From NCBI GenBank assembly GCA_017163975.1, contig JAFFSR010000301.1, forward strand, positions 5,695,001 through 5,759,000: a DNA stretch of 64,000 bases, written 5' to 3'. Both the position numbers and the translations under genes were made by a program. The stretch comes from Anastatus disparis (Eukaryota; Arthropoda; Insecta; Hymenoptera; Eupelmidae). This document shows, piece by piece, positions 45,132 through 57,619 of this stretch. The notes beneath the pieces were generated by a model, which worked only from the letters and a program-made list of their open reading frames with translations, was not told the origin of the DNA and did no database searches. Numbering within the stretch: position 1 is the first letter of the stretch; every line of letters begins with the position of its first letter.

Positions 45132-48100
45132 TTGAAGGTAACAGTCGGTGAGTTTCGACTTAGGGCCTTATATGACCCTGGTGCCTTGTGCCTAGTAATG
45201 GGTGCTGTAGGTTTACAGATAGCCTCAAAACTCAACAGACAGCTCCTTTCTGCTGGTTCAGGTCAGGCTCGAGTAGCTGATGGCAGGAAATTGCCATTAG
45301 CTGGGTACGTTATGCTACCATTTACAGTAGCTGGCATTACTAAGGATGTAAAGGTCGTCATTATGTCAGATCTAGATGAAGACTGTTACGTTGGAGTAAA
45401 CTTCACACGTATATTCAGAACAGTTCTAGATCCTGACACTGACAGGCTATACATATAGGATGCTTACACTTATATCGAATTAGAAGTTGCTAGCATGTCA
45501 ATAAATACGTCAGTAATGGCATCTGTAGGCATTGCTGACATAACTAATCAGGAGCGACAGGAGCTCGATCAGTTAATCGAAAAGAGCCTGAGCAACAATA
45601 AGAAACCACCTGTTGGGTTAACAAATTTCGTGGAACATGAAATTAATATAGGATCAGCAAGACCTATTGAGCAAAAATTTTACCCAATATCGGATAAAAT
45701 ACTGGAAGAAATGCACCGTCAAGTAAAAGAAATGCTTGAACAGGGCATAATAGAGCCGTCAACAAGCGGTTGGTCAAATCCAGTGGTAATGGTGCGTGAG
45801 AGCAATGGATCCTATCGCTTTTGCGTAGATTATAGAAAGGTCAACACAGTGTCTAAGCCTGATGCATATCCTTTGCCGTATATGCAGGATATCTTACGTC
45901 GTTTAAGAAAGGCTAAACATATATCTACGCTGGACCTGAATAGCGCTTACCACCAAATACCTCTGGAAAAGAAATCGAGACTGGTATCTGTATTTACAGT
46001 ATCAGGATTGGGTCCATTTCAATTTATAAGGATGCCTTATGGCCTAGCCTACGCTGGTGCATCCTTTCAGCGATTAATTGATACTGTAATTGGACCAGAT
46101 CTCGATCCTTATGCCTTCTCGTATCTTGACGACATAATAATCGTCACAGAGACGTTTGAAGAGCATAAGAAATATGTAGAACTCGTATTGAAGCGCATAA
46201 ATAAGGCTAATTTGACAATAAATAAACAGAAAAGTGTGTTTTGTCAACCAGAAATCAAATACCTCGGCGTGTTAGTAAATAGAAATGGGGTCGAACCGGA
46301 CCCTGATAAAATTGAGCCGGTGACTAACTATCCAGCACCTAGGAATCTGAAACAATTCAGACGATTTCTAGGAATGGCTTCATGGTACCGTAAATTCATG
46401 CAAGATTTTGCACCGGTAGCAGAGCCTCTAACACGCCTGACAAAGAAAGATCAGAGGTATGATTGGCAAGAGGAGCCGCAACAAGCTTTCACGAGCTTAA
46501 AAGCAATTATAGCTGCTGCTCCTGTGCTTCAAAGACCAAACCGCGACGGAAACTATGTGATCCAAACGAATGCCAGTGACACTGGATTAGGTGCAGTATT
46601 GATACAGATAGTCGACAACGAAGAAAGAGTGTTAGAATTCGCAAGTCGAACGTTATCAACTGCTGAGAGAAACTACAGTGTCACTGAGAGGGAATGCCTT
46701 GCTGTGGTATGAACCGTAAGAAAGTTTCGCCCATATATTGAAGATTATCACTTCAAAATAATAACTGACCACAGCAGCCTAATGATGGTTGTGTTCAATG
46801 AAGAACCCCAGTAACAAACTTGCTAGATGGGCATTAGAACTTCAAGCTCATAGTTTCGAAGTTGAACACAGAAAAGGCAGTCTTAATCTTTTGCCAGATG
46901 CATTATCACGTATGTACGAGGATGATAAAGCATCCGTAGGATCAATAACTTAATCATCAGGGAGAGAAGATCCTTGGTATAAAGATATGTATCAAGAGGT
47001 GGTGAACAAACCAACTGAATATCCAAAATGGGAAATCGTAGGTGGCAATCTGTACTTCTATCGTCCAGATCCAGAAATAGAAGAAGTACTGGATGATAAA
47101 GACGCTTGAAAGTCAGTAGATCCAAACGACTATAAAGTAGCCACCTTACGAGAATGCCATGACGACCCAACAGCTGGACATCCGGGACGTGAGAAAACGT
47201 ACGATAGAGCGACCAGATATTATTTTTGGCCACGTATGTATTCTGACATAAAAGAATATGTCAGATCGTGCGTCATATGCCAGCAATGCAAGGTGGAACA
47301 AAAAGTTTCAATGGGCTTCATGGGGCGTAGAACCATTGAAGAACCTTAGCAAGTCGTGGCTGGAGATATCACCGGTCGACCACCTAGAAGTAAAAGTGGA
47401 TTCGAATATATTCTCATCTTTCAAGATCTATTTACAAGATCGATAGAGTGTATTCCAATCCGACAAGCGAACGCCAAAAACATAATCAGAGCGTTTAAAG
47501 ATAGAGTTCTAACACAATTTGGATTACCGAAAGTATTCCTTTCAGACAATGGGTCTGAATTTATGAACGAGTTCGTAGATGAGATTTTAATAGACGCGGG
47601 ATCGTATCATTCGACTACACTGTTGTATCATCCCTGAGCAAACCCTGTGGAGAGGGTGAATAGGACAATAAAAACAATGATAGTGTCTTACGTCCACGAA
47701 AAACATAGTTCATGGGATGAAAATTTGCCAGAGATCGTGTTTGCGCTGAATACGGTGACGCAAAGCTCTACAAGCATAAGTCCCGCGATGTTGAACTATG
47801 GCAGACAGCCTTAGCCACCTATCTCAGCTAAAAGACAAGAAAAGCTGGCAGCAGCAGAAGAAATGACTAATAAAGCTGGACAAGCGTGGAAAGAAAGAAT
47901 GAAAAATCTACCACGTTTGTTTGAACATGCTGCTGACCGTGCTAAAGCCCAGCAAACCAAACAAGCTCGGTATTACGATGCAAAAAGAAGATCTTGTACT
48001 TTCAAAGTAGGAGATTTGGTCTGGTAGAGGAATAAGATCCTCTCTTCAGCAGCACAAGGGATTGCTGCATAGTTATCAACAAAATACGTCGCACCGTACG

Positions 48101-48624
48101 TAATTACCGAAGCTAAAGGCTCAAATGTTTACAGCTTGTTGAATGTTGAGGGTGTGATCGATGAAAATATCCACTCTGAACATTTGAAGGAATACGTTCC
48201 CAGTAAACGACCCGAAGATGACGAAGAAGATCCGCAACCAACGATGGAGGAACGGGTGACGGGCGACCCACCCAGAGTCAATGATGCGGCTCCAGATAGG
48301 GAGCAAGCGAGCGTGGGCACACCGTCAGTGCCACAGTGCGTGCGAGCGGAATTTAACGAGAGTAGACGTGTGAGAAGGAAAAGGGGTAGACCAAGGAAGG
48401 CTGTCCGTTTGGTAAAGAGACCAAATATAGGATTTGAGCCTCGAACCTTGGTTAATTCTACGGAAACCCCGACGACTCGAAAACGCGGGCGGCCGAAAGG
48501 TTCCGCTGATAAAGCGCCAACGATCGATCAAAATGTTGATTCGCCGCGAAAAACGCGAAGTAAAACCCAGAGATACTGGCTAGCACCATATGTGACACGT
48601 ACCCCATTTGTTTGTTTCAGATGA
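45132..48624 (+). pseudogene. Pol of element B: protease, RT, RNase H, integrase with AT-hook tail
   Basis: In order: aspartic protease (ALYDPGA); RT (FCVDYRKVN, LDLNSAYHQIPL, catalytic YLDDIII at about 46120); RNase H, where TNASDTGLGAVL shows Asn in place of the usual first Asp; the integrase zinc-binding region (HPGREKT, CVICQQCK); and the catalytic core with GDITGR, SDNGSEF and NPVERVNRT for the D,D,E triad. A tail follows with two AT-hooks, RRKRGRPRK (about 48372-48398) and RKRGRPKG (about 48478-48501). Stops occur at 45456, 46710, near 46953 and at several later points; the frame shifts near 46800. It is full length for Ty3/gypsy pol but inactive. Confidence 0.85.
48607..48623 (+). promoter_or_regulatory. 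ORF3 start: acceptor-like tract and ATGA overlap
   Basis: TTTGTTTGTTTCAG, a good polypyrimidine tract plus AG, ends at 48620 directly before the ORF3 ATG (48621). The pol stop TGA (48622-48624) overlaps it as ATGA. Both spliced expression, as for env in errantiviruses, and termination-reinitiation are possible. Confidence 0.5.
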
Positions 48625-49663
48625 ACCAGACTCAGACCGTGACGTTCTCAATGAAGGATATCTTGAGACTCGAGGACCTGTTCATGCAGGGTGACCCGTC
48701 CGACTATGCTAAGCGGACGTGGTTAATTATTACCAATGCCTTCCGTGCCATGGAAACTTTCATGGCAAGAGAGCAGGAGCTCGAAGAAGCAGCAGAGTCA
48801 GAACGCATGAATGGGCTTCAGCTGATTATTGAGGAGGTCAATGATATTGACGCCCCTGAGTCAAGTTGGATGGGTTGAAAGGATGGCCCAAAACTCTAAA
48901 TAACACCGGGAAGCAACCCGATCCCTCTACCAACACCAGGCAAGCTCGATGATCAGCAGATCCCTGGACCATCGGCATCGCTACGGCCTGAACAAAGCCA
49001 GGCAGAAGAGGGACCGCAGTCAATACCCCATCTGCGAAGACCTGGCCAGGGTCAGGACGCCGCCACTTCACAACCACTATCAGAGTCACTGACCTCAACA
49101 ACATCAGAGGAGTCGGTAGACGCGAAGTGGCAACGAGTGAGATCAGCCCTTATGCGTGCTTGCAAAGCCAAAGTGGCTGTGGAACGCGAACGTGATAATG
49201 CGTTCAATATGTGGAACAGTTTCGAATTTCAGAAACATGTGACGTTGTGGAAACAAGAGGCGTCTCACATAACAGAGTGGAAGGCTAAAAGGACGAATGG
49301 GCTGAGAAGTTCCGGCAAGAGATCAAACGTGCTCACCGGGAAAAAGAAGCCAAGGAGCGTGAAGCTCGAGAAGCGGCAGCTCGCTTCGAAGATTTGAGAA
49401 GGCGAGCTGGGGCATCAACTGATGTTCCGCTGCGATCTCGAGCGACACATGATTCTCGGCCATGCCTATAAACATCAAGGGATAGGTCCAGGACACGGTC
49501 GAAGTCAAGATCGACAGGGAACAACACCAACACGACTACCGGGGATTCAAGACCATCTGAACCCCGGCAAAACCGGTTCTGCTACTGGTGTGGCGAACCG
49601 GCAGTCAGGGATCCGGCCAGGTGTCCGAACGAGGTAGCTCATGATAGAAGTAAGCGGCCTTGA
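48621..49663 (+). pseudogene. Third ORF of element B, coiled coil plus zinc-knuckle-like tail (not env-like)
   Basis: It begins MNQTQTVTFSMKDILRL. One frame runs to about 49289 with two stops (48876, about 48895); a frameshift then leads to a second piece ending at TGA 49661-49663. Features: a Glu-rich N-terminal helical region, a Pro/Ser/Gln-rich middle, a long Arg/Glu/Ala coiled coil (about 49290-49400; RAHREKEAKEREAREAAARF), an Arg/Ser stretch (SRTRSKSRS), and CYWCGEPAVRDPARC, a CxxC...C group without a clear His. I see no signal peptide, transmembrane segment or furin site, so it is not an envelope. It resembles a gag-like nucleic-acid-binding protein. Function unknown. Confidence 0.6.
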
Positions 49664-49887
49664 AGAGAAACCCACAAGCGCGCAAAAAGAAATTAGCGTC
49701 AGCCAGGACCCTTGCGAAGCCTCTCGCCGGGCCCTGACTAAATGTATATATTGTACATAAAATTATTTTTTATTGTATAATAAATTTAGTCTATTGTAGT
49801 CGTGCGCTTAATTCTTTTGTCATACCTAGATCCCCATTTCAGGTACAGAATTTGCATCTTGAGAATATGCAACATCTGGGGAGGGGA
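49664..49887 (+). other. 3' untranslated region and polypurine tract of element B
   Basis: GC-rich then AT-rich non-coding sequence. GGGGAGGGGA (49878-49887) abuts the LTR and is the plus-strand primer tract. Confidence 0.75.
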
Positions 49888-50888
49888 TGTAACGAGTATC
49901 GATACTATACTCGTCATGTATGCTGCGCCAGCTTTGCAGGCAAGGGCAGCACACAGTGGACTAAGATAACCACATGTGAGGCGCTTTGTGTCGGCTTACA
50001 TGAGGTCTATGCAAACGAGAAGCACGCAGGTAAGAACGATATGAAGAGAGAGGAAAATAGCTCACTCTTTCTATTTAATCATTATTCGTATCACCAAGGT
50101 AAGCCTTGATAGCTTTTTGCCGCGCTCTCTCTGATAAAAAGTTTTTATCGCTTGAATTAACAGAATTGATATAGGCCACGGGTTTGACAGTGTTGCGTAA
50201 GTGTGTGCATTAGTGGTGTCAAATACTTGTGTGTGTAGGCAGATCGCTGCGCACAATATTTGACATGAAATCTTTGTTTGATTTTAGTGGAACCACCTAC
50301 ACAACAACCGGTATACAGATAGCAGTGTATAAGAGAGAGACAGCGAGCCGGCTTTTTCCTTATCTTATCTTTGTATTGATTGCGCGCGATTGCCAAATTA
50401 AATAAGGTACGTTGGTTGCAACCTCGTGTGCGTTCGCGTATAATAATTATTTTCATTTTGCAGCGCCGTTATTAATTTAATTATTAATCCATTAGTTAAA
50501 TTTTATAAGCTCGGTCTGAGCGTTAAATTTAATATCTTTTACATTTTTTTTATTTTCCTTACTTTCAATAAATAAAATCATTTATTTTTCTTTTAAATAA
50601 AGCTTTATCGTTATTTATTTTGTCTGGTGTAGTAAAGATTTACCACGCCAAAGTACCTAATCATACATATTATACATTTGATTTATTTCATATATGACTG
50701 GCAATTAGCACGCTTTTTTATTAACAAAAGAAATCGCACAGTTGTTTATTATATTTAATTTTGCAATTGAAGTACGAGTTCTGAACGGCTGGTGTAAGTG
50801 ATCAGCTGATTACATTATGACAGGTGAGATACTAGTAACAAAAAGTTGCTAGTATATTAGTATTGAATTTCATTATTAACCTGTTACA
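49888..50888 (+). repeat. 3' LTR of element B (1001 bp)
   Basis: Uninterrupted LTR from TGTAACG to GTTACA, followed by TTAT. It includes AATAAAGCTTTATCG (about 50586), a polyadenylation-type signal, and GTGTATAAGAGAG (about 50324), a TATA-like box. The last ~425 bases match 33080-33495. ORFs inside are incidental. Confidence 0.85.
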
Positions 50889-50892
50889 TTAT

Positions 50893-51105
50893 ATTTAATA
50901 TAAAGCTGAAGTGAAAGTTTGTTTATAATATTTTTGCATCCCTTACTTTTCTCAAAAATAAAGCGGTAGAATTTTTTTTCTTGTGCATCAATATTCATAA
51001 CAATAATATCTATTGCACTCAACCTTCAATTTGCAGATACATCGATGAATACTTCAGTAAATAATAAAAACTCAATTGGGCAAGAACAGTGAATCCGTCC
51101 TGCTC
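50893..51105. mobile_element. TTAA MITE, family 1, copy 3, half missing
   Basis: One arm of the family-1 palindrome from its centre (AAGTGAAAGTTTGTTTATAA) to its end (GAATCCGTCCTGCTC), followed by TTAA at 51106-51109. The other arm is absent. It abuts the right side of gypsy element B. Confidence 0.75.
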
Positions 51106-51109
51106 TTAA

Positions 51110-51566
51110 AAAAGAAATTTTTAATTGAATTTAGTTTTTTACATACTTAAAAAAAAGTAGATGTTGGCACAATAATGTGAATCTATTGTAGTTTTCTCAT
51201 TTGTGGAATGATAACATCAAATTATCCCTATTTGTAGATAGTAACTATAATATTTATCCTTTCATAAAGGAAAAAATTCAACTTCATGCCTTATGTTGAG
51301 GGGGATGTAAAAGTGTATATGATTTATACATAGCTAACGACATTGCAGTTTGCCAAATTTTTAATCTTTATTCAAAAATTTTTCAAAATATCTCCATATT
51401 AAGGTTTTTATTAGTAAAAATTAAAGGCTATAATACAGAGATATTTTTTAAATTTTTGGATTAAAAATCAAAAATTCGAAAAACTGTAATGTTGGTATTT
51501 TACATTCTCTTAAGCGTATAATTTTATTTTTAATCAATAGTCACCGTAATAATTTATTATTAAATT
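51110..51566. other. AT-rich non-coding region before LINE copy 2
   Basis: Contains AAAATTCGAAAAAC and similar low-complexity words; no gene seen. The target duplication of LINE copy 2 follows at 51567-51576. Confidence 0.45.
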
Positions 51567-51606
51567 ATTTTTTATTTTAAAATAATGGATACAAACAATC
51601 GCCAAG

Positions 51607-53089
51607 ATGGCGTCAGAGGCGAAAGTGCCTCCCGACAAGTCTAAAGATAAATATTTTAAATGTCATCCTAAACAGAAGTGTACAACTGTAGTGTGCCTAA
51701 TTTGTGAAAGTGTTTACCATAAAAGTGATTTTGAAAGATTAGATAATATAAAATATATCAGTAACACCTTGGTAATATGTCCAGATCATGTGGACAAAAT
51801 AACCTTAACCTCAAAAAATGATAACGTGGAACTAAATGAAAATGCAAAAATATTAATAGCACAAATAAAACTAAAACAAAGAGAATAATTAAAAAAGAAA
51901 TATTAGAAGAAATTTCAGGTCAAGAAGGAGATCATAATGAAACAATTTATGAAAATAACTTAGGATTGGAAAATTTCAAAATAGAAAATACATTATTAAA
52001 ACAACTTAATAATGAACTTGAAGATAAAAACGCCTTATTAAAAGAATTGCTCGAAAAAGAAAAGAATAGCAACAATATCAATAACAATCATCAATATCAG
52101 AAATTGCAATACCAATATCAAAAATCTTATGCAGAAGTGATTACAAACAAGAAACCAATGCAAAAACACATACCAAAAATTACAGTTAAAAAAACTAAAA
52201 AAGAAGGAAAAGTTTCTGCAAAGCATTTTGTTTTACATTACTTAAATAAAGAAAAAAGTATACAAACGAAAAGAATAAGCTATAAAAGTGATGACGAAGT
52301 CGTGATAGATTGCATGAATGAGGAAAGTGTAGCTACTGTAGAAAACTTATTAAAACAAAAAACACAAAATAGTTTTAAAGTACAAACAGAACAACTAATG
52401 AATCCGAAAATGAAAATTGTTAGAATAGAAAAATTTAATAAGTGTAAAGACGCTGATATTGAAGAAGACATCAATAAAAGAAATTTCAAAAATGACAAAT
52501 CAGCAATAACGCCTGCAAAGTTTTGCATATGTATACCAATAAGACATCTAAAACAGAAACTGCAATAATTGAGGTAACAGCCGAAATTTATAAGAAAATT
52601 AAAGAGGACAATGATAAAATTTTTGTGGGACACCAAAGATGTAAGGTCTATGACCTTATTAATGTTAAACCATGCTATAAATGTGGAAGATTTGGACATA
52701 GTACAACAAAATGCTACAATGAGGTGGCATGTACGAAATGCGCAGGGAAACATGAGGCGAATCATTGTAATAAAAATATTTTGCAATGTGTTAATTGCAT
52801 TTACAGCAATAACAAATACCAAGCTAACCATGATACAAATCACTCTGCATGTGATAGTGACACGTGTGCAATATTCAATTCAAAAATAAAAAAATACATA
52901 GAACAGACTGATTATCCAATGAAGCCTGTTTTACCAAAATATGATGGTACAGCAGGAAACTACCAAAGAAGATCTACAACTACACAATCGATGACGTCTA
53001 TAACAGAAGCACTGACGGGAAGCAGGAACAGTTTATTAAGTGACGACTCACCTCGGCATATAAACAATAATAAACGCAATGGCACATAA
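51607..53089 (+). pseudogene. LINE copy 2 ORF1, two frameshifts
   Basis: The N-terminal zinc finger is conserved (FKCHPKQKCTTVVCLICESV, then ICPDHVD). A frameshift near 51880 leads to the coiled-coil and RRM-like part (51966-52510, for example ELEDKNALLKELLEKE). A second near 52515 leads to the zinc knuckles (CYKCGRFGHSTTKC, CTKCAGKHEANHC). The start shares AAGATGGCG with copy 1. Its end overlaps ORF2 by 11 nt (53079-53089), unlike the 1-nt overlap in copy 1. Confidence 0.8.
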
Positions 53090-55933
53090 TAATGATATAG
53101 ATATAGGAGAAAATGAAAAAATTTGTGATAGTCTTGAAACTCTCAACGGATATGTTTGTGATACTAATAACTTAATACTTTATGTAAATATAAGAAGCTT
53201 AAACGCAAATTTTGAAAGATTACAAATGTTGGTTGAGGGTTTGGTGACTAAGCCGAATATAATTGTATGTGCAGAGACATGGAATCTTGAACATTATAAA
53301 TACTATGGGATAAATGGGTACAAAATATACTACAATAATAGTAGATTAAATAAAGCAGATGGTGTGGTTATGTATATTAGTGAAAACTTGTGTGAGACAA
53401 CTAGTACAGAGAATTATGGTAAACTAAGTACAATAAATACTAAAATCAAAATGCAAGATAACGAAAATATAGAAATAAGCGGAATATACAGATCACATGA
53501 CTTACATAAAATGGAATTTATATTAAATTTAGAAAGATTCTTAAAAACAAAGAAAAATATTAAAAATCATTATATTATTGGGGATTTTAACATTGATATC
53601 TTGGAGCAGGACTGTCTCAGTCTTGATTTCCTAAATAATTTCTTAGAAAAAGGATACATACCTTACTTTAATGGTGTAACAAGGCCAAAAGATAACAATT
53701 CTGAAGGTTCTTGCATAGATAATGTTTTTATTAAAACAGATGGTAAAAATATTAAATCATACAAATTAAGTCTGGATTTTACAGATCATTTTCCATTAAT
53801 AGTCACGACTGAAAATATATGTTCTAAAGAAATTGATAAAGTTAATTACAGTAAAATAAGCTATTATAAATTGAAAAATATTGTAAAATCAAAGAACTGG
53901 GAATTAATCAAGACTGAGACAAATCCTGATTTAGCTATTGAAATGATAATTAGCGAAATTCAAAATTGTATGAACTTGGCAATAAAGAGTAGTAAAAGTA
54001 GTGATAAAAATAAACCAAGAAAATCTTGGATTACTAAAGGAATTATAAAATCATGTAATACAAAAGATAATCTATACAAACAATGGAAAAAAAATCCAAA
54101 CAACGAAATTTTAAAACAAGATTTCAAAAATTATACGAAAATTTTGAATAATTTAATTAAAGAAGCAAAAATAATATATGAAAGAAAAATAGTTGAAAAG
54201 AATAAAAATGATACAAAAAATATATGGAAGTATGTACATGATAAATTAGGTAATAAAAAAAGAAAAAATAACATAAAATATTTGCGTGATGAAAATAACA
54301 AAATTATAAATGACAATAAAGAAATGGCCAATTATATAAATAAATATTATAGTGAAATAGGAGAAAAACTAAGCCAAAAAATCGAACAACCTAAAGAAAA
54401 AATAATACTGCCACCAATGGTCTCAAACACAATTTATTTAAGCCCAACAAATTATTTTGAAGTACATAAGATAATACATAGGTTAAAGGATAAGTCTGGT
54501 GCAGTTGATAACATAAATATGAAAATATTAAAAGCTATATCTGAAAATATTTCGGAAGTTTTGGCCCATGTTTTCAATCGGTGCATGGAAAAGTCTGTTT
54601 GGCCAGAAGTTCTTAAAATAGCAGAAATAATACCAATTTATAAAGCAATAAACATATTGTGTCAAATTACAGACCGATATCACTGATTTCGAATGTGGCT
54701 AAGATTTTCGAAAGAATAATCTATAATAGAATATATAATTTTGTGCAGAAAAATAAACTGATTAATTTACATCAATTTGGTTTTGTTAAGGGTAAGGGAA
54801 CCAAAGACGCTTTGAAATATATATTGAATATAATATACAATAAATTAGATAAAAGTGAACCTATAATTGTCACATTTTTAGATTTAGCCAAAGCATTTGA
54901 TACGGTTAATCATGAAATACTTCTTGATAAATTGTATAATTATGGTATCAGAGGGAATGCTAACCAACTACTCAAAAATTATTTAACGAATAGAAAACAA
55001 TCAGTAAAAATACAGGATTCCAAAAGTGAATATTGTAAAATTAGTACAGGTGTTCCTCAGGGAACAATATTAGAATCTCTCATTTTTATACTATACATTA
55101 ATGATATGTTGGATAATTTACCAAAAGGTTCCATATTATCTTATGCAGATGATACGGCAATAATATCGGAAGAAAAAACGTGGCAAGCCACACAAGATAA
55201 AATGAATGAATATCTTGCATATGTTAATGTATGGTTGGCTTGGAACAAATTAACTCTAAATGTTGAAAAAACAGTATTTATGCCTTTTGGTAATTACAAG
55301 AATAGTATTCCAAAAACTTTAGAAGTTGAAATTAATAATAAGAAAATAAAAGGTGTTGAAAATTTTAAATACTTGGGAATTATTTTTGATTCGAATATGA
55401 GATGGGATATGAACGTAGAGAACTTAATAAAGAAAACCAAATATCTTACATTTATATTTTCCAAATTAGCTTATATTATGCATACAAAAACATTACTTAT
55501 AATATATTATGCATTATTTAATAGCATAATTAGTTATGGAATAATTGCTTGGGGAGGCATTTACAAAAGTAATATAAGATCATTGCAAAGTTTACAAAAC
55601 AGAATACTAAAAATAATCTATAAAAACACTTTTGAAATAGAAAACTATCCCCTAAATTTAGAGCAACTATTCTCTTTAGAGTCATTAATGTTTCATTACC
55701 ATGAATTGATGGATAAACATAAGGTACAAAATAGCAGTACTAGGAAAAAATGTTTGCAAATGCCAAAAATGATTAAAAAGATTAGTGAGAAAAATAGTTA
55801 TACTGTAGCTATAAGACTTTATAATTTACTACCGAATGATCTCAAAACAATTGAGAGTAATAAAAAATCAATTAAGAAAAAGTTAAAGAAATGGATTAAG
55901 TCTAATATATATAAAGATGTACTTGGGGGTTAG
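53079..55933 (+). pseudogene. LINE copy 2 ORF2 (endonuclease-RT), one frameshift
   Basis: The endonuclease is in the first frame (NIRSLNANFERL, ETWN, GDFNID, FTDHFPL). A frameshift near 54640-54660, between IIPIYK and SNYRPISLIS, separates it from the RT frame (54659-55933), which keeps FLDLAKAFDTV, GVPQGTI and the catalytic YADDT. It reads along the whole length of the intact copy-1 protein. The short stretch at the frameshift is the only region clearly damaged. Confidence 0.85.
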
Positions 55934-56105
55934 AGAGATATAATATATATGAATTACGTTCATCCTACTAATATTTTAGTTGGACTGAGCGATGTGATAA
56001 AAATATTAAAACACAAATAGCAAGGGTACACTACTTATATTTTTATTATTACTTGTATTAGTTTGTAAGTTAGTTATATAAGTATTTTCTGTAATTGATA
56101 CCAGA

Positions 56106-56136
56106 CCTACGATCAGGCATACTTTGCCTATGTAGG
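56106..56136 (+). promoter_or_regulatory. LINE copy 2 3'-UTR two-part hairpin
   Basis: The outer stem is CCTAC (56106-56110) with GTAGG (56132-56136). The inner stem is AGGCA (56115-56119) with TGCCT (56125-56129). ATTACT follows, as in copy 1. The base pairs are maintained by compensating changes relative to 9260-9293. Confidence 0.65.
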
Positions 56137-56188
56137 ATTACTTTGTAATTAACTGGTTGATAAATAAATAAAAAAAAGATTTTTTATT

Positions 56189-56442
56189 ATAGTGTTGAAC
56201 ATTTCAAATTAAACACGCATGGCATTTCACGAAATATAACATATGGTCAAGTTAATGAAAGAATTTTTTAATTTGATAAGCGAATACTCAACATACTTGT
56301 TTCCTAGTGAAACACAATAAAGGATTAGTCGCTTCTGTAGGAAAAATGAAGCAAAATGCATAGTAAACCACAATATAGATATTTATATATATACTTTGTC
56401 CGTATTCGGGTGAAATATAAGTCGAGAACAATATTTGTCACT
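56189..56442. other. Non-coding spacer before gypsy element C
   Basis: AT-rich with no supported gene; the 60-aa ORF beginning at 56356 runs into the LTR and is not called. Confidence 0.4.
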
Positions 56443-57371
56443 TGTAACCATGTAAAGGAATTTAAGAGTTCGCGCTCTGTTTCATGCGCGTTTAATTACA
56501 CGCACCTCAGGGAAGAAAAGAGGGCGTCATTTCATTAATCTTAAAGCGAGCACGCGAAAAACTCGCTCTCTTGCTCACCGTCCGTCGCAGCGTACAGACG
56601 TTCACCTGAAGATACCTAATGACTGAGGCTCCAGAAGCTGAAAATTTTATCGAGACAAAGAAGAGGACGGTGGGTGACGAGCCCCTGTGCGATACTCATC
56701 GATGAGAAAAGATAAGTAAAACGGCCGTATTTTGCGTAAGATTGTAATTGCGTTTTAGGCTGATTCCATTTCAAATCGAACAGTCAGTATACACTCTAGT
56801 CACCAATTACTGCGCTAATAGAGTATGTTATTCTACCCTAAAAATAAGGGTATACGTATTTTTTTATTTTGCTGAAATATCAAAATTGCATCAGATATGC
56901 ACTTTTGAAAATTGCATACAAAAACTAAATGTTAAAACTGAAAATGTTAAGAATAACTCTAGAGGGCCATCGTTTTACCAATTTTCAATGAATTTTGATA
57001 AACCTTATTTTGTTTTATTATGTTTTAAGCCCTCTTTAATTCAGTGCAAGAAATTTCAAAAAAGACTAAAAAATGACTAAGATATGTGCATTTTACGAAA
57101 AAATGCACTTTTTATGCACATGCATTTTTCTCGAAAAACCCATTTTTTTTTTTGCTGAAATTTTTTGTGCTCATAGAGGACCAAATAACCTATCTAATGG
57201 TACTTGGTTAATCCTGTACTTATTTGTTTGAAGCGAGAAAAAAATTCACAAATTTTATTGGAAAAATTTTTGTATATACGTTCGAAAGTCTTAAGCAATG
57301 TTCATTCCAACGCTGTCGCATGCTTCGCTCATTATTTGTTTACCTTTGTATGTATGTATATATCATCAATA

Positions 57372-57373
<2 letters not shown>

Positions 57374-57424
<51 letters not shown>
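57374..57424. repeat. (TA)n microsatellite
   Basis: About 25 TA units inside the DNA transposon. Confidence 0.95.
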
Positions 57425-57427
<3 letters not shown>

Positions 57428-57619
57428 TCGTAATATAAAAATAAATATTAAAAAATAGAAAATAATAATTCTATTCGTGTATATCTATATTATGTATGTT
57501 TCGATGTACAGACAATAGGAGGCTCATTCGCGGACAAATACCTCGCGTAACCAAAACAGCATATTAGAATTGTTATATACAAGCTAGTTATTCTTACGTC
57601 TGCTTTGAAAGGTACTTTT

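Larger units (their letters stand above)
27926..50888 (+). mobile_element. Gypsy LTR retrotransposon B, inflated to 23 kb by nested insertions
   Basis: Both LTRs start TGTAACGAGTATCG and end CCTGTTACA, and TTAT flanks them at 27922-27925 and 50889-50892. A PBS (TGGCGTCAACTTGAGG) follows the 5' LTR and a purine tract (GGGGAGGGGA) precedes the 3' LTR. Gene order is gag (from 42465), protease-RT-RNase H-integrase, then a third ORF. Nested within are a satellite array and a TTAA MITE in the 5' LTR. The interior additionally contains Helitron sequence with its own MITE, two minisatellites, a solo LTR, and a TA-flanked MITE in gag. All genes carry stops and frameshifts, so the copy is dead. Confidence 0.85.
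51577..56178 (+). mobile_element. Non-LTR retrotransposon of the same family, copy 2, decayed
   Basis: A perfect 10-bp target duplication, ATTTTTTATT, lies at 51567-51576 and 56179-56188, which fixes both ends. The order is the same as copy 1: short 5' UTR with CAAGATGGCGTC, ORF1, ORF2, and a 3' UTR hairpin. The 3' terminus is GATAAATAAATAAAAAAAAG rather than a long pure poly-A. Three frameshifts inactivate it. Confidence 0.85.
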
